Of a DNA stretch of 64,000 nt, positions 8,668 to 17,110 are shown piece after piece. The notes beneath the pieces were generated by a model that saw nothing but the letters and a program-made list of their open reading frames with translations, made no database searches and had not been told where the DNA came from. The translations under genes were made by a program, and so were the position numbers. The number at the start of each line of letters is the position of its first letter. Within the stretch, counting starts at the first letter, position 1. Source of the stretch: Acinetobacter sp. C26M (GTDB lineage Bacteria > Pseudomonadota > Gammaproteobacteria > Pseudomonadales > Moraxellaceae); the NCBI RefSeq assembly GCF_023702675.1, contig NZ_CP098478.1, positions 558,001 through 622,000 on the forward strand, read 5' to 3'.

Positions 8668-8913
8668 ATGTGGCGACATCTAGAATTAACACAGACAGAG
8701 TTACATCTGAAATTAAAACAGCAGGAAATTTCGTTTGCAGGAAACGCACAGCTTAAAATTTATGGCAGATTGACCTGTACCTCAGGAAAGCGCATGCTGA
8801 AAAACAATCGGGTATTTTTCTTGAATGAAGATGAAGCGATAGCACAAGGCTATCGACCTTGTGGACATTGTATGCGGCAAGCTTATAAGAAGTGGAAAGA
8901 TGCAACTATTTGA
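8668..8913 (+). CDS. Stand-alone Ada-type zinc-binding domain protein
   Basis: 81 residues that match only the N-terminal metal-binding domain of Ada. Three cysteines align with the Ada zinc ligands: Cys37 (LTCTSGKRM), Cys65 and Cys68 (GYRPCGHC). The position of the methyl-accepting Cys38 of E. coli Ada is a glycine here (Gly33 in KIYGRLTC). The protein should therefore not be able to take a methyl group from phosphotriesters in the Ada manner, and zinc would need another fourth ligand (several His are present). The conserved NRVFF and YRPCGHC segments show a maintained fold. It starts 4 bp after the upstream gene and overlaps alkB by 14 bp. Small proteins of this type occur in other bacteria without known function. 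Confidence 0.82.
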   Translation: MWRHLELTQTELHLKLKQQEISFAGNAQLKIYGRLTCTSGKRMLKNNRVFFLNEDEAIAQGYRPCGHCMRQAYKKWKDATI

Positions 8914-9508
8914 TATTGAAGCTGATCCAAAGCAGAATCATTTACCTTATGATGGCACAGTACAGTACTATGGTAAGGTCGTACCAACGGCTGAAGCTGA
9001 TCATTATTTTGATCAGTTGATGCAGACCATTGCATGGGAAAATGATCGGGCACTGATCTTTGGAAAGTTATTGACGACTAAACGTAAAGTGGCGTGGTAT
9101 GGAGATCGACGCTTTGAATATACCTATTCCAATATGAATAAATATGCCTTGCCTTGGACGCAGGAATTACTGGAGTTAAAACAACTGGCCGAAAATTTAA
9201 CGGGGGAGACATTCAACTCTTGCTTGTTGAATCTTTATCATAATGGCGAAGAGGGGATGGCTTGGCATAGTGATGGTGAAACGGATTTAAAAAAAGATGG
9301 TGCGATTGCCTCATTTAGTTTTGGTGCAGAGCGAAAATTTGCATTCAAACATAAACAAAGTAAAGAAAAAGTCGAACTGTATTTAGAGCATGGTAGTTTA
9401 TTGGTGATGAAAGACACCACGCAGACCTTTTGGCTGCATCGCTTACCACCAACCAAAAAAGTCAGTAGGGCACGGGTGAATTTGACCTTTAGAACCATTG
9501 TGGAATAA
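8900..9508 (+). CDS. alkB: AlkB-family alkylated-DNA repair dioxygenase
   Basis: 202 residues from the ATG at 8900, preceded by AAGAAGTGGAAAG; longer frames upstream merely overlap the zinc-domain gene. The AlkB core is complete: His123-x-Asp125 in AWHSDGE, His180 in WLHRLPP and the Arg pair in SRARVNLTFR that binds 2-oxoglutarate and substrate. The enzyme hydroxylates the methyl group of 1-methyladenine and 3-methylcytosine, releasing formaldehyde. The layout (short N-terminal lid, NSCLLNLYHNGEEGM) resembles the ALKBH2/3-like bacterial AlkB subgroup. It is the last gene of the repair cluster. Confidence 0.9.
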   Translation: MQLFDIEADPKQNHLPYDGTVQYYGKVVPTAEADHYFDQLMQTIAWENDRALIFGKLLTTKRKVAWYGDRRFEYTYSNMNKYALPWTQELLELKQLAENLTGETFNSCLLNLYHNGEEGMAWHSDGETDLKKDGAIASFSFGAERKFAFKHKQSKEKVELYLEHGSLLVMKDTTQTFWLHRLPPTKKVSRARVNLTFRTIVE

Positions 9509-9520
9509 GGCTACTCAATA

Positions 9521-10009
9521 TTAAACATAGTGATAGAGCTCAACATCGAAAAACGTTGTATTAAATGCTTCAATCAGCTGTTTAATCTGTTCTGGTTGAT
9601 CAGGCACTAGCATCCAATAAGGATTTTCATTCGAGATCAATAACAAGGCCAGACCATGTTGTTCTGCAACCGCATAGATATTGTCAAATAAAATCGAATA
9701 GATGTGTTCAGCAAAATCAGTTTCATTCTGCTGTTCTGGTGTGCTATCTGCATATTCAGCAAACAGTTGTTCGACTTCTACTTCAATACGGTTATTCAGT
9801 TGCTCAATATCCACTTGGGTTTGCTGTAGTTGATAACACTTGTTGGTGTCATTGTCATAATATTCTTTTAACTCAACGTATTGAATGTTGGAGTGTAAAG
9901 TATTGACCCAATTGATAAATTGATAAAAATCTTGTGTATGAATGGGATAGGGAACTTGCACAAGCTCAGGAAAAACCTGTTGGCAAAGTGAATAAAGTGC
10001 TGTGGTCAT
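9521..10009 (-). CDS. Hypothetical acidic cytoplasmic protein
   Basis: 162 residues, ATG start, no signal peptide or membrane segment. The sequence is rich in Glu, Gln and Tyr, with a central acidic stretch (RIEVEVEQLFAEYAD) likely to be helical. I do not recognise a family. It ends 13 bp from the alkB stop codon (convergent) and is followed upstream by the strong hairpin at 10048, so it is probably transcribed on its own from the gap beside secB. Codon use looks like its neighbours, which supports a real gene. Confidence 0.6.
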   Translation of the reverse strand: MTTALYSLCQQVFPELVQVPYPIHTQDFYQFINWVNTLHSNIQYVELKEYYDNDTNKCYQLQQTQVDIEQLNNRIEVEVEQLFAEYADSTPEQQNETDFAEHIYSILFDNIYAVAEQHGLALLLISNENPYWMLVPDQPEQIKQLIEAFNTTFFDVELYHYV

Positions 10010-10047
10010 GGTTTATTCTCGTTTTATTTAAATCTTTTTATTATCAT

Positions 10048-10079
10048 AAAAAAGCCACAGCAATTGCTGTGGCTTTTTT
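10048..10079 (-). terminator. Terminator of the rhodanese-grxC-secB operon
   Basis: A perfect 32-bp palindrome (16 bp each arm, core GCCACAGCAATTGCTGTGGC) flanked by A and T runs sits 16 bp beyond the secB stop on the minus strand. The symmetric A/T tails would allow termination in both directions. Confidence 0.85.
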
Positions 10080-10095
10080 GCTTCACGAGTAAAGC

Positions 10096-10554
10096 TTATG
10101 CTTGACCTTGCGCATCTGCATCCGCTTGTAGGCGTTGCATGTTTGCTTCAAACTCAGCATCAAAGTTGATTGGTGTAAGCAGCAATTGCGGGAAGCTACC
10201 TTTAGTCACTAAATCATTCACTGCTTCACGTAAGAACGGGAACAGGATATTTGGGCAGTAAGCGCCTAAGATGTATGGAAGGCGATCTTCTTCTACACCA
10301 TCAACCAAGAAGATACCTGATTGAGTTACATCAACGATGAACGCAGTTTCATTTTCGTTGTTTGCTTGAACCACAACTTTTAAAGACACTTCATAGTGTG
10401 TAGCATCAATTTTTTCTGCAGCAGAAGATAAATTGATGTTCAACTCTGGTTGCCATTGCTTAGTAAATACTTGCGCACCAGGAACTTCAAAAGAGATGTC
10501 TTTTGTATAGATACGTTCTAACGCGAGTTGTGGTTGAACTTGTTCTTCGCTCAT
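10096..10554 (-). CDS. secB: Protein-export chaperone SecB
   Basis: 152 residues, the standard SecB length. Recognisable features are the N-terminal [17 protein letters not shown], the central SGIFLVDGV region and the highly conserved [20 protein letters not shown]. SecB is a tetrameric cytosolic chaperone that keeps precursors unfolded and hands them to SecA. It is the last gene in a minus-strand set after grxC and a membrane-anchored rhodanese, the same order as yibN-grxC-secB in enterobacteria. Confidence 0.97.
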   Translation of the reverse strand: MSEEQVQPQLALERIYTKDISFEVPGAQVFTKQWQPELNINLSSAAEKIDATHYEVSLKVVVQANNENETAFIVDVTQSGIFLVDGVEEDRLPYILGAYCPNILFPFLREAVNDLVTKGSFPQLLLTPINFDAEFEANMQRLQADADAQGQA

Positions 10555-10586
10555 TGTTTTTCCTTAAATCTTGGATTTAGATGTTG

Positions 10587-10847
10587 TTAAGCTAATAATT
10601 GGTCGAGTTTGCCTTCACGCTCTAAAGCATAAAGTTGATCAAAACCGCCAATGAATTGGTCTTTGATAAAAATTTGCGGCACAGTACGGTGATTGGTACG
10701 TTGCATTAACTCAATACGAACTTCTGGTGCTTCATTGGAAAGATTAATTTCTTTATAAGCAACGCCTTTGCGCTCAAGTAATTGTTTTGCGCGTACGCAA
10801 TATGGGCAAGAAAGCGTTGAATAAATAGTGACGTTTTGAGTAGTCAT
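10587..10847 (-). CDS. grxC: Glutaredoxin 3 (GrxC)
   Basis: 86 residues from the ATG at 10847, which has an AAGGAGAG ribosome-binding site directly upstream; the longer frame overlaps the rhodanese gene and is not needed. The dithiol active site CPYC lies at about residues 13-16, followed by the TVPQIFI cis-proline motif and the GG of FIGGFDQL that binds glutathione. It reduces disulfides and mixed glutathione disulfides in the cytosol using glutathione. Lies between the rhodanese and secB genes with short gaps, indicating one operon. Confidence 0.95.
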   Translation of the reverse strand: MTTQNVTIYSTLSCPYCVRAKQLLERKGVAYKEINLSNEAPEVRIELMQRTNHRTVPQIFIKDQFIGGFDQLYALEREGKLDQLLA

Positions 10848-10858
10848 TTTATCTCTCC

Positions 10859-11275
10859 TTAAGCTTTGGTTTTGCTTTTCACTAAAGGTAAGCCTTGAGC
10901 TTTCCAATTGCTAATACCACCGTCTAAACGGTAGCTGTCGGCATGACCAACTTTTTGCAATGCAGAGCCTGCAACCTGACCTAAGTTACAAATGAAGACC
11001 AGTGGACGATCACTTGCTTTTAATTCATCGACATGACTTGTAATCTGGCTGTATGGAATGTTACGGCTACCGCTGATGTGACCATCACGGAAATCTTTTC
11101 CATCACGTAAGTCGATCAAAATGGCATTTTTAGCCTTGACCAAAATACCTAGAGATTGTGGTGAAATTTTACGACCATTGCGTTGTCCTTCTAAAACAAA
11201 GAACAACACGATTAACACGCCGAGCGCACCAAATAAGAAGGGGTGATTCCCCATAAACTCTAACCAGCGTTCCAC
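10859..11275 (-). CDS. Membrane-anchored rhodanese-like protein (YibN type)
   Basis: 138 residues; the start appears to be a GTG at 11275 preceded by AGGTGA. One hydrophobic segment at residues about 12-28 anchors the protein in the inner membrane. A rhodanese domain follows, with the substrate-loop cysteine in VFICNLGQVAGSA. Rhodaneses transfer sulfane sulfur; the function of the YibN type is unsettled, although E. coli YibN has been linked to membrane protein export. Linkage to grxC and secB is conserved across gammaproteobacteria, which supports a role near the Sec machinery or thiol balance. Confidence 0.88.
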   Translation of the reverse strand: MERWLEFMGNHPFLFGALGVLIVLFFVLEGQRNGRKISPQSLGILVKAKNAILIDLRDGKDFRDGHISGSRNIPYSQITSHVDELKASDRPLVFICNLGQVAGSALQKVGHADSYRLDGGISNWKAQGLPLVKSKTKA

Positions 11276-11369
11276 AAGTCACCTAAAGTTAAAATCAAAA
11301 TTGACCCTGAGTATAACTTATCTCAATGGTGATCAAAATCTTTAGTTCAAGGGCAAGCAGCGAAGAAAA

Positions 11370-12428
11370 TTAACTTTTTTGCTGTGCTTCCTGAATTTCA
11401 TCGAGTAAGCGTAAATAACTATCGAGACGGCGTGGTAAAATTTCACCTGCATCAACCGCTTGTTTCAGCGCACAATTTTTCTCATGGGTGTGGGTACAGT
11501 TGCGGAACTGACACAGTCCAAGATGAGCTTCGATCTCAGGAAAACCGATACGAACCTTTTCTAAACTAAGATGCCACAGCCCAAATTCACGGATTCCAGG
11601 AGAATCAATCAACGCACCGTTTGTTCCAAATTTAATCAAACGTGTTGATGTTGTGGTGTGTTGCCCCAGTGCCGAGTTCTCAGAAATGACATTGGTCTTC
11701 TGGGCAGCATCGGGAACGATGGTATTGATTAATGAACTTTTGCCGACACCTGATTGTCCAACGAAGGCCACTGTTTCATTATCAATGCGATTTGAAAGCA
11801 CAGATAAGTCACCTTGCGAATGACAAATCAAGGTTTCATAACCTAATGATTCATATTCACTCAGTAAGGTAAGAATCGGGTCATTTTCAGTAAGTAAGTC
11901 GGATTTATTCAGCACCAGTAATGCTGGAATATTGGCATCGGCACAGGCCACTAGATAGCGGTCAATCAGTGTGGGTGCTGGTTCTGGTAAAGGTGCAAAT
12001 ACAATCACAATCAAACTGATATTGGCTGCGACGGGTTTCACTTTGTGATAACGATCGGGGCGAGTTAACAACGATTGTCTTGGATAAATCGCGGTGATAA
12101 TGCCTAAACCTGTAATCGGATCGGCCTGCCATTTAACGCGATCGCCAGTCACCAACAGTTCTAGGTTAGTACGGGTATGACAACGCCAAACGCTGTCGAG
12201 TTCGATCGGTTTCCAGAACGGTTCTGGCTCACCTTCAGCGACTTGTGGTTTTTCAGGGTGCTGTTCAGGCACAGATAAAGCTTGTACTTCGAGTTGACGA
12301 CCATAATGCTGAACAACCAGTCCATCCAGATCTTGCGATGTATCAATGTCGTCTTGACGTGATTTATGCTGTTTCTCAATACGACGCTGCTGTTGTTCGG
12401 TTAAACGACGCTTACGAATTAAAGCCAT
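11370..12428 (-). CDS. rsgA: Ribosome small-subunit-dependent GTPase A
   Basis: 352 residues. An N-terminal OB-fold (about 90-130) precedes a circularly permuted GTPase: NKSD (G4), then the P-loop GQSGVGKSSLIN (G1) and DSPGIREFGL (G3). The C-terminal zinc site is seen as CQFRNCTHTHEKNC. RsgA helps late maturation of the 30S ribosomal subunit. The N-terminus is basic (RKRRLTEQQQRRIEKQ), as expected for rRNA contact. Divergent from orn, an arrangement also found in E. coli and Pseudomonas. Confidence 0.96.
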   Translation of the reverse strand: MALIRKRRLTEQQQRRIEKQHKSRQDDIDTSQDLDGLVVQHYGRQLEVQALSVPEQHPEKPQVAEGEPEPFWKPIELDSVWRCHTRTNLELLVTGDRVKWQADPITGLGIITAIYPRQSLLTRPDRYHKVKPVAANISLIVIVFAPLPEPAPTLIDRYLVACADANIPALLVLNKSDLLTENDPILTLLSEYESLGYETLICHSQGDLSVLSNRIDNETVAFVGQSGVGKSSLINTIVPDAAQKTNVISENSALGQHTTTSTRLIKFGTNGALIDSPGIREFGLWHLSLEKVRIGFPEIEAHLGLCQFRNCTHTHEKNCALKQAVDAGEILPRRLDSYLRLLDEIQEAQQKS

Positions 12429-12552
12429 TCATATCCCAAAAAATCCACACTTTGAAGACCGCAAAAATAGCACGAAGCCACTATAGAATTACAGCCAAGA
12501 TGTAATTAATTTGCTACTATTGATGTTTTTAAGCACTTTAGAATCGCCATCC

Positions 12553-13113
12553 ATGAGTAGCACCCCTGATACACGATTAATTTGGATCGATCTGGAAATG
12601 ACAGGTCTAGATACTGATAACGACAAGATTATTGAAATTGCAACAATTATTACAGATGACCATTTGAATATCTTGGCTGAGGGACCTGTTTTAGCGGTAC
12701 ATCAATCTGATTTGATTCTAAATGCGATGGATGAGTGGAATACCAAACAACATGGCCAGTCGGGTTTGATTGAGCGAGTACGCCGCAGTAAGTTAAAGGC
12801 TCAAGATGCAGAACAGCAAACGCTTGAGTTCTTAAAGAAATGGGTGAGTCCAAAATCATCACCAATGTGTGGTAATTCGATTTGCCAAGATCGTCGTTTC
12901 TTGCATCGTTTGATGCCTGAATTGGAACAATTCTTCCATTATCGTAATTTAGATGTCTCTTCAGTGAAAGAGTTAGCGAAACGCTGGAGACCTGAAATTA
13001 TGAGCGGTTTAAAGAAAAATGCATCACACTTGGCGATGGATGATATCCGTGATTCGATTGCAGAATTGAAATACTACCGCGAATACTTTTTTATTATGAA
13101 TAACGATAAGTAA
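12553..13113 (+). CDS. orn: Oligoribonuclease
   Basis: 186 residues from the ATG at 12553; an upstream in-frame ATG at 12511 would add 14 residues not typical of the family. DEDDh exonuclease motifs are present: [10 protein letters not shown] near the N-terminus, [10 protein letters not shown] in the middle, and the C-terminal [16 protein letters not shown] with the catalytic His and Asp. Orn degrades 2-5 nt RNA fragments, including pGpG from c-di-GMP turnover, and is usually essential. That links it to the c-di-GMP enzyme at 33024. Terminator at 13134. Confidence 0.96.
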   Translation: MSSTPDTRLIWIDLEMTGLDTDNDKIIEIATIITDDHLNILAEGPVLAVHQSDLILNAMDEWNTKQHGQSGLIERVRRSKLKAQDAEQQTLEFLKKWVSPKSSPMCGNSICQDRRFLHRLMPELEQFFHYRNLDVSSVKELAKRWRPEIMSGLKKNASHLAMDDIRDSIAELKYYREYFFIMNNDK

Positions 13114-13133
13114 TCGATTATTGCGTAATACAT

Positions 13134-13157
13134 AAAAGGAGCTTAGGCTCCTTTTTT
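13134..13157 (+). terminator. Terminator of orn
   Basis: A 9-bp stem (AAAAGGAGC / GCTCCTTTT) with a 4-nt loop and a trailing T run, 21 bp after the stop codon. Confidence 0.85.
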
Positions 13158-13238
13158 AATACGTTAAAAAAGTTTGGGCTTGATCAAAAAATCGCTTAAA
13201 CTCGGCTTTTAATTGCAAACTATAAAAAGAGAGCATAC

Positions 13239-13973
13239 ATGCAAAGTACCAACCCTATTTTAACGCGGGTGGAAACCTATCAAGATTTGGCTGAGCCAAT
13301 GACCATTCAAGGTGCGATTCAAAAATCTGTACTTTTAACCGTGATTGCTGCCGTTTTAGGCATGGGCTTATTTTTCTACTGTGCGATGACAGCGAATCTT
13401 TCGATTGCCTATGCTGCTACGATTATTGGAGCAGTAGGTGGTCTAATCCTTGCGTTGATTACCACATTTAAAAGCAATACCGCACCTGCTTTAGCGATTC
13501 CTTATGCCCTATTTCAAGGGGCATTTTTAGGTGGCGTATCGTTTATTTTCCAGTTGAAGTATCCGGGTGTTCCTTTACAAGCATTGCTTGCGACTTTCGT
13601 GACCACATTGGTTTTATTTGCCTTATATAAATTCCAAGTGATTCGTGCCACTGAAAAGTTTAAAGCAGTTGTGATTTCAGCTTCGATTGCAATTGCCCTA
13701 GTATTTGTAGTACAGATCATTTTGCGTTTAGCATTTGGTTCAAGCATTCCTTACATCTTTGAAAGTAACTGGTTAGGTATTGGCTTTGCTGCCTTTGTTG
13801 CGGTGATTGCTTCATTAAATCTGATCTTGGACTTTGACTTGATTGAAAATGCAGCTGCACAACGTGCACCAAAAGCATTTGAATGGATCTGTGCCATCGC
13901 ATTATTGGCAACATTGGTGTGGATGTATTATTCATTCTTGCGTTTACTCAGTCTGCTTCGCGGTGATGACTAA
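13239..13973 (+). CDS. Bax inhibitor-1 / YccA-type membrane protein
   Basis: 244 residues with seven hydrophobic segments spread over residues about 30-240, starting TVIAAVLGMGLFFYCA. The Bax1-I/YccA family pattern is visible in the C-terminal third (FAAFVAVIASLNLILDFDLIENAA, with its conserved aspartates). Bacterial members sit in the inner membrane; BsYetJ acts as a pH-dependent calcium leak channel and E. coli YccA modulates FtsH. Substrate here is unknown. Stands alone between terminators at 13134 and 13996. Confidence 0.85.
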   Translation: MQSTNPILTRVETYQDLAEPMTIQGAIQKSVLLTVIAAVLGMGLFFYCAMTANLSIAYAATIIGAVGGLILALITTFKSNTAPALAIPYALFQGAFLGGVSFIFQLKYPGVPLQALLATFVTTLVLFALYKFQVIRATEKFKAVVISASIAIALVFVVQIILRLAFGSSIPYIFESNWLGIGFAAFVAVIASLNLILDFDLIENAAAQRAPKAFEWICAIALLATLVWMYYSFLRLLSLLRGDD

Positions 13974-13995
13974 GTCCAAAGTAAGATAAAATATC

Positions 13996-14024
13996 AATCG
14001 TCTTCTCTTGAAGGCGATTTTTTT
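13996..14024 (+). terminator. Terminator of the Bax1-like gene
   Basis: A 10-bp stem containing one T-G pair (AATCGTCTTC / GAAGGCGATT), loop TCTT, and seven T residues. Confidence 0.75.
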
Positions 14025-14114
14025 ATGCAAGATTGTAAAAAAGATGGATTATGCAATTCCGCAATGCGCTGATTATTGGCATCATGTGGTGAAAATTTTT
14101 CGAGTGAGAATAAG

Positions 14115-14918
14115 ATGTCACAAGGACTTTTAGCTGGTAAACGTTTTTTAATTGCCGGTATTGCAAGTAAATTATCGATTGCTTTCGGTATTGCTTCTGC
14201 ATTACACCGTGAAGGTGCTGAGCTTGCGTTTACTTATCCAAATGAAAAGCTGAAAAAACGTGTCGATGATTTTGCAGCACAGTTTGGTTCAACACTGGTT
14301 TTTCCTTGTGATGTTGCTGTTGACGCAGAAATTGACAATGCTTTTGTTGAATTGGCAAAGCACTGGGACGGTTTAGACGGTGTTGTGCATTCAATCGGTT
14401 TTGCACCAGCGCATACGCTTGATGGTGACTTTACTGACGTGACCGACCGTGAAGGTTTTAAAATTGCACATGACATTAGTGCCTATAGCTTTATCGCAAT
14501 GGCACGTGCGGCTAAACCATTATTGCAAGCGCGCCAAGGTTGTTTATTGACCTTAACTTATCAAGGTTCTGAGCGTGTGATGCCGAACTATAACGTGATG
14601 GGTATGGCCAAAGCATCGTTAGAAGCAGGCGTTCGTTATTTAGCATCAAGCTTGGGCGTAGACGGTATTCGTGTGAATGCAATTTCTGCGGGCCCAATCC
14701 GTACTTTGGCAGCATCAGGCATCAAGTCTTTCCGTAAAATGTTAGATGCCAATGAAAAGATTGCACCGCTAAAACGTAATGTGACCATTGAAGAAGTGGG
14801 CAATGCTGCATTGTTCCTTTGTTCGTCGTGGGCTTCAGGTATTACAGGCGAAATCATGTATGTTGATGGTGGCTTTAATACGGTTGGTATGAGCCAAAGC
14901 ATGATGGATGATGAATAA
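14115..14918 (+). CDS. fabI: Enoyl-[acyl-carrier-protein] reductase (NADH) FabI
   Basis: 267 residues from the ATG at 14115; the open frame extends 13 codons upstream but family members begin at this Met with [12 protein letters not shown]. It is an SDR fold with the FabI-specific [13 protein letters not shown] cofactor loop. The active-site pattern Tyr-x6-Lys is seen in [16 protein letters not shown], with an earlier Tyr in LTYQGSERV. FabI reduces the trans-2-enoyl-ACP double bond, the last step of each fatty-acid elongation cycle, and is the target of triclosan. Single gene with its own strong terminator at 14943. Confidence 0.96.
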   Translation: MSQGLLAGKRFLIAGIASKLSIAFGIASALHREGAELAFTYPNEKLKKRVDDFAAQFGSTLVFPCDVAVDAEIDNAFVELAKHWDGLDGVVHSIGFAPAHTLDGDFTDVTDREGFKIAHDISAYSFIAMARAAKPLLQARQGCLLTLTYQGSERVMPNYNVMGMAKASLEAGVRYLASSLGVDGIRVNAISAGPIRTLAASGIKSFRKMLDANEKIAPLKRNVTIEEVGNAALFLCSSWASGITGEIMYVDGGFNTVGMSQSMMDDE

Positions 14919-14942
14919 TTAGATAGATCTAAATTATTTAAT

Positions 14943-14971
14943 AAAGCCGCTTTATAGCGGCTTTGTTTTTT
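14943..14971 (+). terminator. Terminator of fabI
   Basis: An 8-bp stem (AAAGCCGC / GCGGCTTT), loop TTTATA, and a G plus seven T residues. Confidence 0.85.
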
Positions 14972-15100
14972 AACAATGTAATGAAATTCTAAAAACTATA
15001 ACTAACTTTTTAGCAACTACTTGTGCTACTTTTTATTTTATTCATTATTTTACTGAATATGTCTACTGTACTGAGAACTTTAAGTAAAACGGGTAGTTTA

Positions 15101-16753
15101 TTAGTGTACAGTCATGGCATCTAACTCTGCTTGCGTGCTGTATAGTCCTTTATGAGTTCCATTAATGATCGCATTAAGCGATTCTCTTAACTCTTTATAT
15201 CTGATATCTGTTTCAAAATCAGCTGATGTTAAGTGAGTAAATAGGCTGTAAGGCTTATCTTTAGTTGGTGATTCATTGAGGTAGAAGCCTTCAAAATCAG
15301 GGTTATGAACAACTGTTTTGACTCTTCCATTTGTTGCATTAGCTAACGTCCTAATATTTATATTAATTGTCCACATAGCATTAGCTCCCCCATCTTTTCT
15401 GAACTTAGTATCTAAATCATGAACTGCAATGGCATTTGCATTGAACTGATTAAATATCTTAATGAATGTTGGGATATTGGCCTTTCCTCTACAATTAATA
15501 ACACAATAACTCCCCTCTAATCCACTTTTCTCTATGATGTACTGATAAGCTAAGTATTCAGTATCTCCTTCAACTAATATAGCATTTGGGTAAAAAAAGA
15601 ACTCATTAACCGTCGGACAGCAACGGTTCAGCATCTTTAGATTATCTCTTTCGTCATTGTTAAAATTAGCTTTATCTGTCTGAAAGTAGAAAACCCCTTG
15701 CTGATTATTTGAAACTTTAATCAGTGTAGTGTGATCTTGTGTGAGATCAATGAATATTGGCGAATGAGTAGTACATATTACTTGCCATCCATTTAAATCC
15801 GCCAGTGCATAAATTGCTTTTCTGGCAGCTCTTATTATTGAAGGGTGAAGATTAATTTCTGGCTCATCAATCAACAGTACTTTGGGTGTTTCATTTTGAA
15901 TTACTTTTGTACCCTTTTTATACATCCCTTCGCTACACAAAGCATTTACAGCAGACCATAAAAAAGCCCTTTTTATTCCTGTTCCTTGATGCTCCAAAGA
16001 TGAGGGATGATTATTTGTTTTAACAAAAAACTTACTCCCATCTTTAATGGCATCTTCTGCTTTAAATTTACCCACACCAGTCTCAAAGCTTACAGTAGCG
16101 CCTTGAAAAAGTTTATTTAACTCTAACTCTATTTTACTGCTTAATTGGCCTATGCTCCCAGCCAGTTCTTTGTCTACCTCTTTCGCAAGCTTTTCAATTT
16201 CTGCGACAATATTGGCAACTTTACTTTTATCTTCTTTTAACTTCTGAGCGGCATTCTTTGATGCCAAATCCTTTACAACTTTCTCCAAGGCATCATAGCC
16301 ATCATCTGGATTTAGTCTTATAGGGGTTGGCAGTCGGCTCTGCAATAAAGTATCCCATCCACCTGCTCCACCTTTCTTCCAGTCATTGGTCTTATTACTA
16401 AAGCTATATTTAACACCATTTACGTCTGGTGTTTCCCAACGAATTTGAAATTTTGCACACTCACCAAACTCAGGATCATTTTGCAAATGCCATTCCTGAC
16501 CTAAAGTTGTGATGTCATCCTGTGTAACATCATTAAATATACCTGTAATAATCACAGGTGTATTAGTATTTCGACCATGAAAGTGATCCAAACTTAATGA
16601 GCTTCCCATTGAAACATAAGCTTCGTATGCATCTAAAATTGTCGACTTACAGCTATTATTAGGACCAACCAAGACGACGATATTATCAATGATTATTTTT
16701 ATTTCGTCCTTAATACCTTTGAAATTTGAGATTAGTAGTGCAGATAATTTCAT
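15101..16753 (-). CDS. OLD-family (overcoming lysogenization defect) ATPase-nuclease
   Basis: 550 residues. An SMC/ABC-like ATPase occupies about 1-370: Walker A GPNNSCKST with Lys36, a coiled region around 165-215, and a Walker B with signature LLIDEPEINLHP near 293. A TOPRIM nuclease domain follows, with the acidic motif ILVEGDTEY near 394 and the DxD-like VHDLDTKF near 447. OLD proteins are metal-dependent nucleases; some, such as P2 Old and GajA of Gabija, act in phage defence. No UvrD-like helicase (GajB) or reverse transcriptase is adjacent, so this is a class 1 stand-alone member. It lies between fabI and a small lipoprotein gene in AT-rich surroundings, suggesting an accessory insertion. 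Confidence 0.88.
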   Translation of the reverse strand: MKLSALLISNFKGIKDEIKIIIDNIVVLVGPNNSCKSTILDAYEAYVSMGSSLSLDHFHGRNTNTPVIITGIFNDVTQDDITTLGQEWHLQNDPEFGECAKFQIRWETPDVNGVKYSFSNKTNDWKKGGAGGWDTLLQSRLPTPIRLNPDDGYDALEKVVKDLASKNAAQKLKEDKSKVANIVAEIEKLAKEVDKELAGSIGQLSSKIELELNKLFQGATVSFETGVGKFKAEDAIKDGSKFFVKTNNHPSSLEHQGTGIKRAFLWSAVNALCSEGMYKKGTKVIQNETPKVLLIDEPEINLHPSIIRAARKAIYALADLNGWQVICTTHSPIFIDLTQDHTTLIKVSNNQQGVFYFQTDKANFNNDERDNLKMLNRCCPTVNEFFFYPNAILVEGDTEYLAYQYIIEKSGLEGSYCVINCRGKANIPTFIKIFNQFNANAIAVHDLDTKFRKDGGANAMWTININIRTLANATNGRVKTVVHNPDFEGFYLNESPTKDKPYSLFTHLTSADFETDIRYKELRESLNAIINGTHKGLYSTQAELDAMTVH

Positions 16754-17110
16754 AGAAGCATCCTTATTTATTCGGTTTAATAATGGCTATACCGTGACAC
16801 CTGTCACATAGTAAAAATATAGAACTAATTTGATTATTTATCTTATAGTGAAGCTATATTTTGATCAGAATATAAAATGCTAATATTTACGTCAACACAT
16901 AAATGATGTGTAACATTATTTAATAAGTATTGTCTTGGTATTCAATTCAATAATGAGCAGTCTATCGAAAATATATTGATAAGAATAATTAAATATTTGT
17001 CATCCCATCCTTTATATGCTAATTAATGCGGGTTTTTGTTGAATCGAAAATTCTAAAGAAAATGCCGATAAACATATTATTTTTTAGCTTTCGGGGAAGT
17101 TAATCTAAAC
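16754..17110. other. AT-rich intergenic region between the OLD nuclease and the lipoprotein gene
   Basis: 357 bp without a convincing gene. The part near 16760-16830 carries the OLD promoter and palindrome. The remaining ~270 bp is about three-quarters A+T with no long frame, no tRNA-like fold and no repeated element that I can see. Confidence 0.6.
16774..16824 (-). promoter_or_regulatory. Candidate promoter of the OLD nuclease with a palindrome in its spacer
   Basis: On the minus strand TTTACT (-35) and TATAGC (-10) are separated by 18 bp. The spacer contains the perfect inverted repeat GTGACA-2 nt-TGTCAC at 16794-16807. An AAGGATG ribosome-binding site stands before the ATG at 16753. A dyad inside the spacer is a position where a repressor or MerR-type activator could act. 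This is read from sequence only. Confidence 0.45.

Noticed and set aside
15101..16753. The OLD nuclease as part of a Gabija system
   Set aside because: Gabija needs an adjacent UvrD-like helicase (GajB). The neighbours are fabI and a lipoprotein gene, so this is only a solitary OLD protein.
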